From: Zoogloeaceae bacterium
GTDB taxonomy: Bacteria > Pseudomonadota > Gammaproteobacteria > Burkholderiales > Rhodocyclaceae
Assembly (NCBI GenBank): GCA_031273145.1
Contig: JAISSL010000006.1
Span: 1-6,180, forward strand
Direction of reading: 5' to 3'
Length of the DNA stretch: 6,180 nucleotides
The translations under genes and the position numbers were made by a program. Below, piece after piece: positions 1 to 5,947 of the stretch. The notes below the pieces were generated by a model. The model worked only from the letters and a program-made list of their open reading frames with translations, made no database searches and was not told the DNA's origin. The number at the start of each line of letters is the position of its first letter. The stretch's first letter is position 1.

Positions 1-831
1 CACGATTTCAACCGGCTGAAACAGACCTTTGTGGAATTCCTGAATCGCCTGCCCTTCTATGGCGTGGCGGTACTCTGTCAGGATGACCCGAATGTGCGCG
101 AAATTCTGCCGCAGGTCTCGAAGCAGGTGGTGCGTTATGGCCTGTCGCCGGAAGCCAATCTCTATGCCAAAAATATCCGCGCGGAAGGCGGGCAGATGCA
201 CTTCGATGTCATTCGGGTCAATGGGCACGTCTCCCATCTGCCCATTATCCTCAATACGCCGGGGGTGCACAACGTCCTGAACGCGCTGGCGGCTATTGGA
301 GTCGCAACCGAATTGCAGATCCCGGATGCCGCCATTGTCAAGGCATTGGCGGAATTCAAGGGCGTGGGACGGCGCTTTCAGCGGTATGACGAAGTTATGT
401 TGCCGGATGGCGGCAGTTTTACTCTGGTTGACGATTACGGACATCATCCGGTCGAAATGGCAGCCACGCTGGCAGCCGCGCGGGGCGCGTTTCCCGACCG
501 GCGGCTGGTGCTGGCGTTTCAGCCGCATCGCTACACCCGCACCCGCGATTGCTTTGAAGATTTCGTGAAAGTGCTCTCCGGGGTCGACGCGCTGTTGCTG
601 GCGGATGTCTATGCGGCGGGAGAGCCTCCCATCGTGGCGGCGGACGCGCGCGCCCTGGCGCGAGCGCTCCGGGTTGCGGGCAAGGTGGAGCCGGTATTCG
701 TCGAGGACATTGCCGACATGCCGGCGCGGGTGCTGGAAATTGCGCGGGCAGGCGATGTCGTCATCACGATGGGGGCGGGTTCCATCGGCAAGATTCCGCA
801 AAGAATTGTTCAATTGCAGGCGGGGGCGTGA
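1..831 (+). CDS. murC: UDP-N-acetylmuramate--L-alanine ligase MurC (3' part, start outside window)
   Basis: Cytoplasmic ATP-dependent ligase that adds L-Ala to UDP-MurNAc, the first step in building the peptidoglycan stem peptide. The reading frame is open from base 1 ([10 protein letters not shown]...), so the gene begins upstream. The 276 visible residues cover the end of the central ATPase domain and the whole C-terminal ligase domain of a protein usually about 460-490 residues long. Recognisable MurC blocks are [11 protein letters not shown] (visible residues 88-98), GVGRRFQ (121-127), DDYGHHP (144-150), [11 protein letters not shown] (173-183) and the ending [12 protein letters not shown]. 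The stop at 829-831 is one base before the ddl start, which suggests translational coupling. murB does not lie between murC and ddl, as in the E. coli arrangement. No frameshift or missing motif is seen. The identification is secure; only the N-terminal ATP-binding part is unseen. Confidence 0.96.
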   Translation, partial: HDFNRLKQTFVEFLNRLPFYGVAVLCQDDPNVREILPQVSKQVVRYGLSPEANLYAKNIRAEGGQMHFDVIRVNGHVSHLPIILNTPGVHNVLNALAAIGVATELQIPDAAIVKALAEFKGVGRRFQRYDEVMLPDGGSFTLVDDYGHHPVEMAATLAAARGAFPDRRLVLAFQPHRYTRTRDCFEDFVKVLSGVDALLLADVYAAGEPPIVAADARALARALRVAGKVEPVFVEDIADMPARVLEIARAGDVVITMGAGSIGKIPQRIVQLQAGA

Positions 832-832
832 T

Positions 833-1762
833 ATGGAACAGCATTTCGGCAAAGTCGCGGTCTTGATGGGTGGCATCTCCAGCGAGCGAGAAGTCTCTCT
901 CAACAGCGGCAAGGCGGTTCTGGCAGCCTTGCAGGCGCAGGGGATTGACGCCCATGCCTTCGACCCGGCGCATGAATCGCTGGATGCGTTGAAGGCATTT
1001 CAGCGCGTGTTCATTGCCCTGCACGGCGGCTATGGCGAAAACGGCGCGATTCAGGGGGCGCTGGAAATCATGGGGATTCCCTATACCGGCTCCGGCGTGA
1101 TGGCATCCGCCATCGGCATGGACAAGTTTCGCACCAAGCTCATCTGGCAGGCCGTGGGGCTGCCGGTGCCGGAATACGCCATGCTGGACGCGGCATCAGA
1201 CTTTGATGCCGTGGAACGCCGTCTGGGGTTGCCGATGTTCGTCAAACCGGCGTGCGATGGTTCTTCCGTCGGGGTGTTCATGGTGACGAAGCCCGGCGAA
1301 CTGAAATCGGCCTATGAATCGGCTCGCCGCTATGGGGAAGTCATCATGGCGGAAGAAGGCATTACCGGCGGCGAATACACGGTCGGCATCGTAGGAGACA
1401 AGGCGCTACCCATCGTCAAGATTGAACCAGCGACGGCGTTTTACGATTACGAAGCCAAATACCTGCGCGACGATACCCGCTACATCTGCCCCGCCGAGTT
1501 GCCACCGGAAAAGGCTGCCGAAATTCAGGCGGGCGCGAAAAAGGCATTCGATGCCCTGGGCTGCGCGGGCTGGGGGCGGGTAGATTTTCTGATGGATGCC
1601 GCCGGACGGCATTATTTTCTGGAAGCCAACACCGCGCCGGGCATGACTTCGCATTCGCTGGTGCCGATGGCCGCGAAGGTTTCCGGTCTTTCTTTTGAAA
1701 AACTGGTATTGAATGTGCTTTCTTTTACTAACTCTCTGACTAAACAACAGGATCGGGAATGA
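833..1762 (+). CDS. ddl: D-alanine--D-alanine ligase
   Basis: Cytoplasmic ATP-grasp enzyme that joins two D-Ala to give the D-Ala-D-Ala end of the peptidoglycan precursor. It has 309 residues, the family's usual length (E. coli DdlB 306). The ATG at 833 is chosen because the protein then begins just before the conserved [14 protein letters not shown] block, and it sits one base after the murC stop. By alignment to DdlB, E18 matches E15, GSSVG (143-147) carries the serine loop, K209-Y210 match K215-Y216, R249 and D251 match R255 and D257, and E264/N266 match the metal ligands E270/N272. Tyr at 210, rather than Phe, is the state known for D-Ala-D-Ala ligases as opposed to vancomycin-resistance D-Ala-D-Lac ligases. 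A small oddity is GENG at 68-71 where E. coli has GEDG. The stop codon abuts the ftsQ start in the same frame. Confidence 0.97.
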   Translation: MEQHFGKVAVLMGGISSEREVSLNSGKAVLAALQAQGIDAHAFDPAHESLDALKAFQRVFIALHGGYGENGAIQGALEIMGIPYTGSGVMASAIGMDKFRTKLIWQAVGLPVPEYAMLDAASDFDAVERRLGLPMFVKPACDGSSVGVFMVTKPGELKSAYESARRYGEVIMAEEGITGGEYTVGIVGDKALPIVKIEPATAFYDYEAKYLRDDTRYICPAELPPEKAAEIQAGAKKAFDALGCAGWGRVDFLMDAAGRHYFLEANTAPGMTSHSLVPMAAKVSGLSFEKLVLNVLSFTNSLTKQQDRE

Positions 1763-2497
1763 ATGTGGCGGCAAATACGGTTATTCGACGCACTGACGAC
1801 GCTCTGTTTAACGGCAGCGTTGGCGATGTTTGCGGCGGCGCTGATGATCGTCTGGCTTCGGATTTTGCCAGTCGAGCGCGTCACGCTGACCGCGCCGCTC
1901 GTTCGGGTGACGAATGCCGAGATTGCCGAGGCGCTGCAAGGCCGGTTGAACGGCAACTTTCTGACCCTTTCGTTAAGCCGTATCTGTACTTCCCTGGAAG
2001 GGCTGCCCTGGGTGCGGCAGGCAAGCGCGCGCCGGGTGTGGTCGAGCCAGCTTGCCATAACCCTGGCGGAACAGAATCCCGTCGCGCTCTGGGGCGCTTC
2101 CGGGCGGGAATGGGTCAATGCGGAAGGGGAAGTTTTTGCCGCGCATCTTCCCGTGGGCGCGCAATCCGTGCCGCCCGATCTGCCGCGCCTGTTCGGGCCG
2201 CCGCAGACTTCCGCCTATCTGCTGCAATATTACGCGCAGAGTCGGCAGTTGCTCGCGCAGCTCTCGCTTACGCCCGTCTCGCTCACCTTTTCGGAACGGA
2301 TGGCGCTGGAAATGCGCCTCTCCAACGGCATGGTTCTGAAGCTGGGGCGGGAAGAAATGGATGGCGTTTCTTCCATGCGGCGGCTCCGGCGCTTCGTTGC
2401 GGCCTATCCGCGTTTCGTCGCCAGTCGGCAACAGCTTCCGGCAAGCGTGGATTTACGCTACTCCAACGGTTTTGTACTTTCTCCCGGTCGTCCATGA
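1763..2497 (+). CDS. ftsQ: Cell division protein FtsQ
   Basis: Bitopic inner-membrane divisome protein. In the family it binds FtsB/FtsL and links the cytoplasmic Z-ring to the periplasmic septal synthase. The 244 residues show a very short cytoplasmic tail (about 8), one membrane helix at about 9-33, a POTRA domain at about 36-105 (VERVTL, LPWVRQASARRVW at 81-93, PVALW), then the beta domain (WVNAEGEVFAA at 117-127, LSNGMVLKLGRE at 186-197, VDLRYSNGFVL at 229-239). The cytoplasmic tail is shorter than the roughly 24 residues of E. coli. The start at 1763 directly follows the ddl TGA at 1760-1762 in the same frame. There is no strong Shine-Dalgarno, so initiation probably depends on ribosomes finishing ddl. 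An ATG at 1759 lies in another frame and gives no FtsQ sequence. FtsQ is poorly conserved, but position plus these motifs make the call firm. Confidence 0.93.
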   Translation: MWRQIRLFDALTTLCLTAALAMFAAALMIVWLRILPVERVTLTAPLVRVTNAEIAEALQGRLNGNFLTLSLSRICTSLEGLPWVRQASARRVWSSQLAITLAEQNPVALWGASGREWVNAEGEVFAAHLPVGAQSVPPDLPRLFGPPQTSAYLLQYYAQSRQLLAQLSLTPVSLTFSERMALEMRLSNGMVLKLGREEMDGVSSMRRLRRFVAAYPRFVASRQQLPASVDLRYSNGFVLSPGRP

Positions 2498-2522
2498 CGC
2501 ATTCGATGACAAGGATTAGATG

Positions 2523-3776
2523 ATGAACAAGGACAGAATAGACGCTCAAAATCTCATCGTGGCGCTCGATATCGGCACCACGAAAATCGCCATGCTGATG
2601 GCGGAAATTGGCAACGAAGACAAGATCAACATCATCAGCCTGGAAGAGCAGGAATCTGCCGGCATCAAGGATGGCGCGGTCGTGAACATCAAGGAAGCCG
2701 TTTCTGCCATTTCCAGGGTGGTCGAGCGGGCGCAGTTCATGGCGGACAACATGGCGGGAGAAGTGTACGTCGGCATTGCCGGACGCCACATCAAGGGTCT
2801 GCACAGTACCGGGCAGGTGGCGATTCGCAATCAGGAAGTGAGCGAAGAGGATTTGCGGCGCGTGCTCGATATGGCGCAAACCCTGCGGATTCCTTCCGAC
2901 CATGAAATTCTGCATACCTTACCGCAGGAATTTGTGATTGACGGGCAGGGCGGCATCCGGGAACCCATCGGGATGAGCGGCACAAGGCTGGAAGTCAAGG
3001 CGCACATCGTGACGGGTTCGATTTCCGCCGCGCAAAACCTGAAAAAATGTATGACCTTGAGCGGCCTCTCCCTGGGGCAGATTGTGCTGCAACCGCTGGC
3101 TTCCAGCATTGCGGTGCTTTCCGAAGACGAAAAGGATTTGGGCGTCTGTCTGGCGGATATTGGCGGCGGCACGGCGGACATTGCCATCTGGAAACAGGGC
3201 GCGATTCGCCATACGGCGGTTATCCCGATTGCGGGCAGTGAAGTGACCAATGATATTGCCATCGTCCTGAGCACGCCGACCAAGGATGCCGAGCTTTTGA
3301 AATGCGAGCGCGGTTGCGCGCTGGTTGATCTGGTTGCGCCGGAAGAAACCATTGAAGTCCCCGGCATTGACGAACGTCCGAACCGGCGGATGGATCGGCA
3401 GGAACTGGTGCAGGTCATCCAGTCGCGCTTGCAGGAGCTTTACGAAAAGATTCAGGAAGAGCTGGTTCGTGAAGGCTTTTTGCGCGACGGCACGGATCGG
3501 CTTTCTTCCGGGTTGGTCATTACTGGCGGCGCGGCGCAGATGCCGGGCATGATTGAGCTGGGCGAAGAAATGCTGCATATGCCGGTACGTTTGGGGGTGC
3601 CGAAATATTCCGGCAGCTTTGCGGACATTGTTTGCGCCCCCCGTTTTGCTACGGCCTACGGCCTCCTGCTTTCTGCGCGCGAAGACTGGTTGCGCGGCAG
3701 AAAGGCGGCGGCTGAGGCTCCTTTTCTGGCGGCTTGGTGGCAGAAAGTCAAGCGCCTCATCAACAGCACTTTTTGA
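2523..3776 (+). CDS. ftsA: Cell division protein FtsA
   Basis: Actin-family ATPase that tethers FtsZ filaments to the inner membrane and recruits later divisome proteins. The protein has 417 residues from this start, normal for the family (E. coli 420). Numbered from the ATG at 2523, it shows the phosphate-1 motif ALDIGTTK (14-21), the FtsA-specific 1C/SHS2 region (about 80-160, with VYVGIAGRHI and REPIGMSGTRLEVKAHIVTG), the phosphate-2 motif ADIGGGTADIA (211-221), and the adenosine motif ITGGAAQMPG (333-342). The C-terminal amphipathic membrane helix contains WWQKVKRLI (405-413). Two ATGs are in tandem at 2520 and 2523. AAGGA at 2511-2515 is better spaced for 2523 (7 nt) than for 2520 (4 nt), so 2523 is preferred; the choice changes one residue. 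It lies 25 nt after the ftsQ stop. Phosphate 2 has Ala where Thr is common (GGGTADI), which is minor. Confidence 0.96.
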   Translation: MNKDRIDAQNLIVALDIGTTKIAMLMAEIGNEDKINIISLEEQESAGIKDGAVVNIKEAVSAISRVVERAQFMADNMAGEVYVGIAGRHIKGLHSTGQVAIRNQEVSEEDLRRVLDMAQTLRIPSDHEILHTLPQEFVIDGQGGIREPIGMSGTRLEVKAHIVTGSISAAQNLKKCMTLSGLSLGQIVLQPLASSIAVLSEDEKDLGVCLADIGGGTADIAIWKQGAIRHTAVIPIAGSEVTNDIAIVLSTPTKDAELLKCERGCALVDLVAPEETIEVPGIDERPNRRMDRQELVQVIQSRLQELYEKIQEELVREGFLRDGTDRLSSGLVITGGAAQMPGMIELGEEMLHMPVRLGVPKYSGSFADIVCAPRFATAYGLLLSAREDWLRGRKAAAEAPFLAAWWQKVKRLINSTF

Positions 3777-3818
3777 ATGGTTTGTTTTCTTTTTTATCTT
3801 GGACTGGAGGAATAAAAA
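3777..3818 (+). promoter_or_regulatory. U-rich ftsZ leader with strong ribosome binding site
   Basis: The short gap between ftsA and ftsZ is T-rich on the + strand (3782-3799, TTGTTTTCTTTTTTATCT) and is followed by GGAGGA at 3806-3811, seven bases before the ftsZ ATG. This is the best Shine-Dalgarno in the operon; the upstream junctions are tight or weakly matched. A strong site preceded by an unstructured U-rich stretch fits the known need for far more FtsZ than FtsA or FtsQ, but the effect on expression is inferred. No convincing promoter hexamers or hairpin were seen here. Confidence 0.7.
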
Positions 3819-5147
3819 ATGCCTGAGTTTTACGAAGTTGAACAGGATCAACCGGAACTTGAAGATTTTTGCGACGCCGACGCGGCGGCCAAGATTCTGG
3901 TGATCGGCGTGGGAGGGGGTGGCGGCAACGCCCTCAACCACATGATTAGTGAAGGGATTGAAGGCGTGGATTTCCTCGCCATCAATACGGATGCCCAGGC
4001 GTTGAGAACCAATCATGCCCACGGGCGAATGATGCTTTACAGCGAGGCGCTCGGCAAGAAGAAGGGGCTGGGCGCGGGCGGTAAGCCGCTGCGGGCGCGG
4101 GAAGCGGCAGAAGCCTCGCTGGACAAGCTGCGCGAGCGGCTTGAAGGGTACGACATGGTGTTCATCACGGCGGGCATGGGCGGCGGCACCGGAACCGGCG
4201 CGGCTTCGGTCATTGCCCAGCTTGCCAAGGAAATGGACATCCTGACCGTTGGCGTCGTGACCCGGCCTTCCGAAGGCGAGGGCAGCGAGCGACTGGCCAA
4301 TGCGGAGATGGGCATCAAGGCGCTGACGCCGCATGTCGACGCGCTTTTGGTGATTCTGAACGACAAGCTGAAGGAGTGCATGTCGGTTCCGCGTCCTACC
4401 CTGCTGGAGTGCTTCAGCGCGGCCAATGACGTATTGAAGAATGCGGTAGCAGGCATTGTCGAAATCATCACCCGTCCGGGGCTGATCAACGTCGACTTCA
4501 ACGACGTGAAAGCCGTGCTGGAATCTACGGGACGCGCCCTGATGGGGATGGCGACCATTCCGGCGGGCGACATCGTGGCGATGAATGGGCAGGGACGCGC
4601 CAGCATTGCGGTGCAGCAGGCCATCAAGTCGCCGCTGCTGGAAGGCGTGGATTTCACCACGGCCAAGGCGGTGTTGCTCAACATTACCGCGCCGCCCAAC
4701 TTCCAGTGGGATGAAGTCGACGAGGCGCTGGCGACCATCAAGAGTTTTGCGGTCAAGGATGCCAACGTGATTCATGGCGTGGTGATTGACGAGAGCATGG
4801 GGGATAGCCTGCGCGTGACCATCATTGCGGCGGGGCTGGATTTGCCCAAGCCGTCCCTGAGCATCGTCAATCAGGCGACCGGCACGGATGACGCGATCGG
4901 ACGGCATCTTTCTCCGAGCGAGGAACAGGCCATTCCGGCCATTTACCGCCGCAACAAGACTGTGGGCAGCAAGCGGATTGGCGGGGAACCGGCGCAGAAT
5001 TTTGCGCCTCTTCAGCCCCGGCGTCCGGCGATGATTGGGAGTGGACGGGGAGATGGCGGTGTGATGCGCCGGGATGGGGGAAAGATAGGCAATCGCGCCA
5101 TGCCTGATCCCAAACCGCCCGCCTTTCTGACCAAGCAGGCGGACTAG
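3819..5147 (+). CDS. ftsZ: Cell division protein FtsZ, divergent and with extended basic linker
   Basis: Tubulin-like GTPase that polymerises at midcell to form the Z-ring. It has 442 residues, long for the family (E. coli 383). Conserved parts are GVGGGGGNAL (30-39), NTDAQAL (56-62), the tubulin signature GGGTGTGAAS (121-130), the GTP-contacting EGxxR (154-158), NDKL (181-184), AANDVL (201-206), ITRPGL (217-222) and the T7 loop NVDFND (224-229) with both catalytic Asp. Unusual parts are the T3 loop GAGGKPLRA (85-93, normally GAGxNPEVG), PSEGEG (150-155, normally PFxFEG), about 8 extra residues near 244-257 between S7 and H9, a linker at about 341-428 with net charge near +9 in its second half, and the C-terminal peptide PPAFLTKQAD instead of IPAFLRKQAD. 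The ATG at 3819 has GGAGGA seven bases upstream. It is the last gene of the dcw run and is followed by a hairpin. Catalytic motifs are intact, so a working GTPase is expected. Confidence 0.97.
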   Translation: MPEFYEVEQDQPELEDFCDADAAAKILVIGVGGGGGNALNHMISEGIEGVDFLAINTDAQALRTNHAHGRMMLYSEALGKKKGLGAGGKPLRAREAAEASLDKLRERLEGYDMVFITAGMGGGTGTGAASVIAQLAKEMDILTVGVVTRPSEGEGSERLANAEMGIKALTPHVDALLVILNDKLKECMSVPRPTLLECFSAANDVLKNAVAGIVEIITRPGLINVDFNDVKAVLESTGRALMGMATIPAGDIVAMNGQGRASIAVQQAIKSPLLEGVDFTTAKAVLLNITAPPNFQWDEVDEALATIKSFAVKDANVIHGVVIDESMGDSLRVTIIAAGLDLPKPSLSIVNQATGTDDAIGRHLSPSEEQAIPAIYRRNKTVGSKRIGGEPAQNFAPLQPRRPAMIGSGRGDGGVMRRDGGKIGNRAMPDPKPPAFLTKQAD

Positions 5148-5157
5148 TGTTCTGCGT

Positions 5158-5190
5158 GTTCTGCGAACAGGCATCGCCTGTTCGCAGAAC
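5158..5190 (+). terminator. Perfect 15-bp hairpin after ftsZ, probable terminator
   Basis: GTTCTGCGAACAGGC (5158-5172) and GCCTGTTCGCAGAAC (5176-5190) are exact reverse complements separated by ATC. The hairpin begins 10 nt after the ftsZ TAG and is followed by TTCTGTATC, a weak U-tract. Position and stem strength suggest the end of the dcw operon. The poor U-tract means termination could be incomplete, and the palindrome could instead be a dispersed repeat. An extra half-copy TGTTCTGCG (5148-5156) directly precedes the left arm and could pair with the right arm in an alternative register. Confidence 0.55.
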
Positions 5191-5237
5191 TTCTGTATCA
5201 TGCGGTCAGGCACATAACCACTTTGGGAAAGCGCAAA

Positions 5238-5816
5238 ATGAAAACCGTTCGGATAGCCAGCAAGGCGCGTGGGTTTTTATGGATGGTTCTGTGCGGGATT
5301 TTCATTTTCCTTTCCGGCTGCGCCTACGATGCTGATTGTCGCCGCTCAGCCGGTTTCTGGAGAATGCCCTTAGATGCGGGAAGTTCGAGAAAGTGCGGCG
5401 ATTGCGCTCGTTCGGGCGGCTACTACCAAACCATAGATGGCGTTTGCTATGGAGACAATCTTGCCGATGAAGTACGCGCTTGCGCCTACGGCTATAATGC
5501 CGGCTACTATTTGGATGGTGTTTGCTTTAATGATAGACACGAATATTTCAAGAAGGATTGCGAACGCAGATACCCGGACTTGGGTGGTTACTACAACGGT
5601 TATTGCTATGAAAGCAAGCGTGAATATGACGATCTGTTAGAGGCTTGCATTGCATCGGGTGGCAATTCCATCGAAGGTCGCACTTGCGTGGTGTACGAAG
5701 AGTACGAGGAGTACGACGATTACGACTACGACTATGAATCCAGCTCTAGCAAAAGCAAATCCCGCAAGTCCAGAGCATCCAGTCCGAAAAGGGTACAGCC
5801 AGTCCGAAGGCGTTGA
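5238..5816 (+). CDS. Unrecognised Cys-rich repeat lipoprotein with acidic Tyr tract and basic tail
   Basis: I do not recognise this 192-residue protein. It starts with a basic n-region (MKTVRIASKARG), a hydrophobic core (13-25) and the lipobox LSGC with C28 as the lipidated cysteine. Ala follows that cysteine, so the outer membrane is the likely destination. Ten more cysteines follow at 34, 53, 56, 70, 82, 96, 108, 123, 137 and 150. From C56 on they fall in a tandem pattern C-x(12-14)-C-x(11-13) with a core GG/AG-YY-x-GxC-Y/F. They probably form disulfides in the periplasm. Residues 153-166 are EEYEEYDDYDYDYE-like acidic/Tyr, then SSSS and a Lys/Arg-rich end (171-192). The ATG at 5238 is preferred over an in-frame TTG at 5223: GGGA at 5225-5228 is suitably spaced, and the signal peptide begins properly. 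GC counted by hand at 5401-5760 is about 47%, well below ftsZ. The gene is probably transcribed on its own. Function is unknown; a structural or envelope-binding role is only a guess. Confidence 0.85.
   Translation: MKTVRIASKARGFLWMVLCGIFIFLSGCAYDADCRRSAGFWRMPLDAGSSRKCGDCARSGGYYQTIDGVCYGDNLADEVRACAYGYNAGYYLDGVCFNDRHEYFKKDCERRYPDLGGYYNGYCYESKREYDDLLEACIASGGNSIEGRTCVVYEEYEEYDDYDYDYESSSSKSKSRKSRASSPKRVQPVRRR
5403..5687 (+). repeat. Tandem Cys-module repeats in the lipoprotein gene
   Basis: This stretch encodes about four copies of a 26-29 residue module starting at C56, C82, C108 and C137. The shared core reads SGGYY..IDGVCY, NAGYYLDGVCF, LGGYYNGYCY and SGGNSIEGRTC. The spacing from first to second Cys is 14, 14, 15 and 13 residues, and between modules 12, 12 and 14. 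The DNA is also similar, e.g. GGCTACTA and GATGGnGTTTGCT recur in modules 1 and 2, pointing to internal duplication. A degenerate earlier unit may lie at C34-C53 (SAGFW). The last module lacks the YY pair and is probably the most degraded. Confidence 0.8.
5694..5739 (+). repeat. Low-complexity TACGA-type tract encoding Glu/Asp/Tyr run
   Basis: The DNA repeats TACGA-like units (TACGAAGAG, TACGAGGAG, TACGACGAT, TACGACTAC) and encodes a run of Glu/Asp pairs alternating with Tyr, residues 153-167 of the lipoprotein. It resembles a short tandem expansion. The run is immediately followed by a Ser stretch and a basic tail. Confidence 0.75.
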
Positions 5817-5947
5817 ACACGGGGCTTGCAGATGGTAATGTCTTGCTGACGGCAATTTGCAATTGATAAAATTTGGTGGAAAGCGCAAACCCCCGGCGTA
5901 TCTTGCGGATGGCAATGTTTTTTAAAAACCATCGCCGTCCGCAAGGT
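5817..5947. repeat. Intergenic cluster of CTTGCnGAyGGy repeats
   Basis: This 131-base gap between two convergent genes holds no gene I can support. It holds at least four copies of a short motif: CTTGCAGATGGTAATGT at 5825, CTTGCTGACGGCAATTT at 5842 (17 bases downstream, tandem), CTTGCGGATGGCAATGT at 5902, and an inverted copy CTTGCGGACGGCGATGG reading down from 5945. Copies at 5825 and 5902 match at 17 of 20 bases. The last two copies form the hairpin described separately. The stretch 5853-5875 between copies is AT-rich. The motif may be a small dispersed palindromic repeat or the remains of a decayed coding repeat. Confidence 0.6.
5902..5945. terminator. Long imperfect hairpin between convergent genes, possible bidirectional terminator
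   Basis: CTTGCGGATGGC (5902-5913) pairs with GCCGTCCGCAAG (5934-5945): 11 Watson-Crick pairs plus one G-T wobble. The inner bases can extend the pairing imperfectly through a T6/A5 stretch around 5918-5928. On the minus strand it begins two bases after the thiC stop; on the plus strand it lies 85 bases after the lipoprotein stop. Neither side has a good trailing U-tract, so the terminator role is inferred from position and structure. Confidence 0.45.

Noticed and set aside
1759..2523. A 254-codon + strand frame overlapping all of ftsQ, starting at the ATG inside the ddl stop and ending on the ftsA start.
   Set aside because: The translation is an Ala/Arg/Gly-rich alternative-frame product without motifs, while the other frame gives clear FtsQ with a membrane helix and POTRA domain. 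The ATGA-type overlaps at both ends are coincidental.
2919..5213. A 764-codon open frame on the minus strand opposite the 3' half of ftsA and all of ftsZ.
   Set aside because: It is antisense to two well-recognised genes, is rich in His, Arg, Gly and Asn-type shadow composition, shows no known domain and has no visible ribosome site. Long antisense frames arise from the codon bias of GC-rich genes.
5191..5218. Possible promoter for the lipoprotein gene: TTCTGT (5191) with CATAAC (5213).
   Set aside because: Both hexamers match the sigma-70 consensus poorly and the implied start site would leave almost no leader. No promoter can be supported here from sequence alone.
5223..5237. In-frame TTG start five codons upstream of the lipoprotein ATG.
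   Set aside because: TTG is a weaker start, lies within the likely Shine-Dalgarno (GGGA at 5225-5228) and would only lengthen the n-region. The ATG at 5238 fits better.
5147..5335. A 62-codon + strand frame from the ftsZ stop through the hairpin into the lipoprotein gene.
   Set aside because: It runs through a terminator-like hairpin and overlaps the lipoprotein signal peptide in another frame. Its similarity to an antisense translation (CEQA.PVRRT) is just the palindrome read from both strands.
5843..5872. Possible + strand promoter TTGCTG / TAAAAT in the intergenic gap, pointing into the antisense of thiC.
   Set aside because: The -10 is good but the -35 matches at only three positions, and no downstream + strand gene exists to receive it. 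AT-rich intergenic DNA gives such matches by chance.
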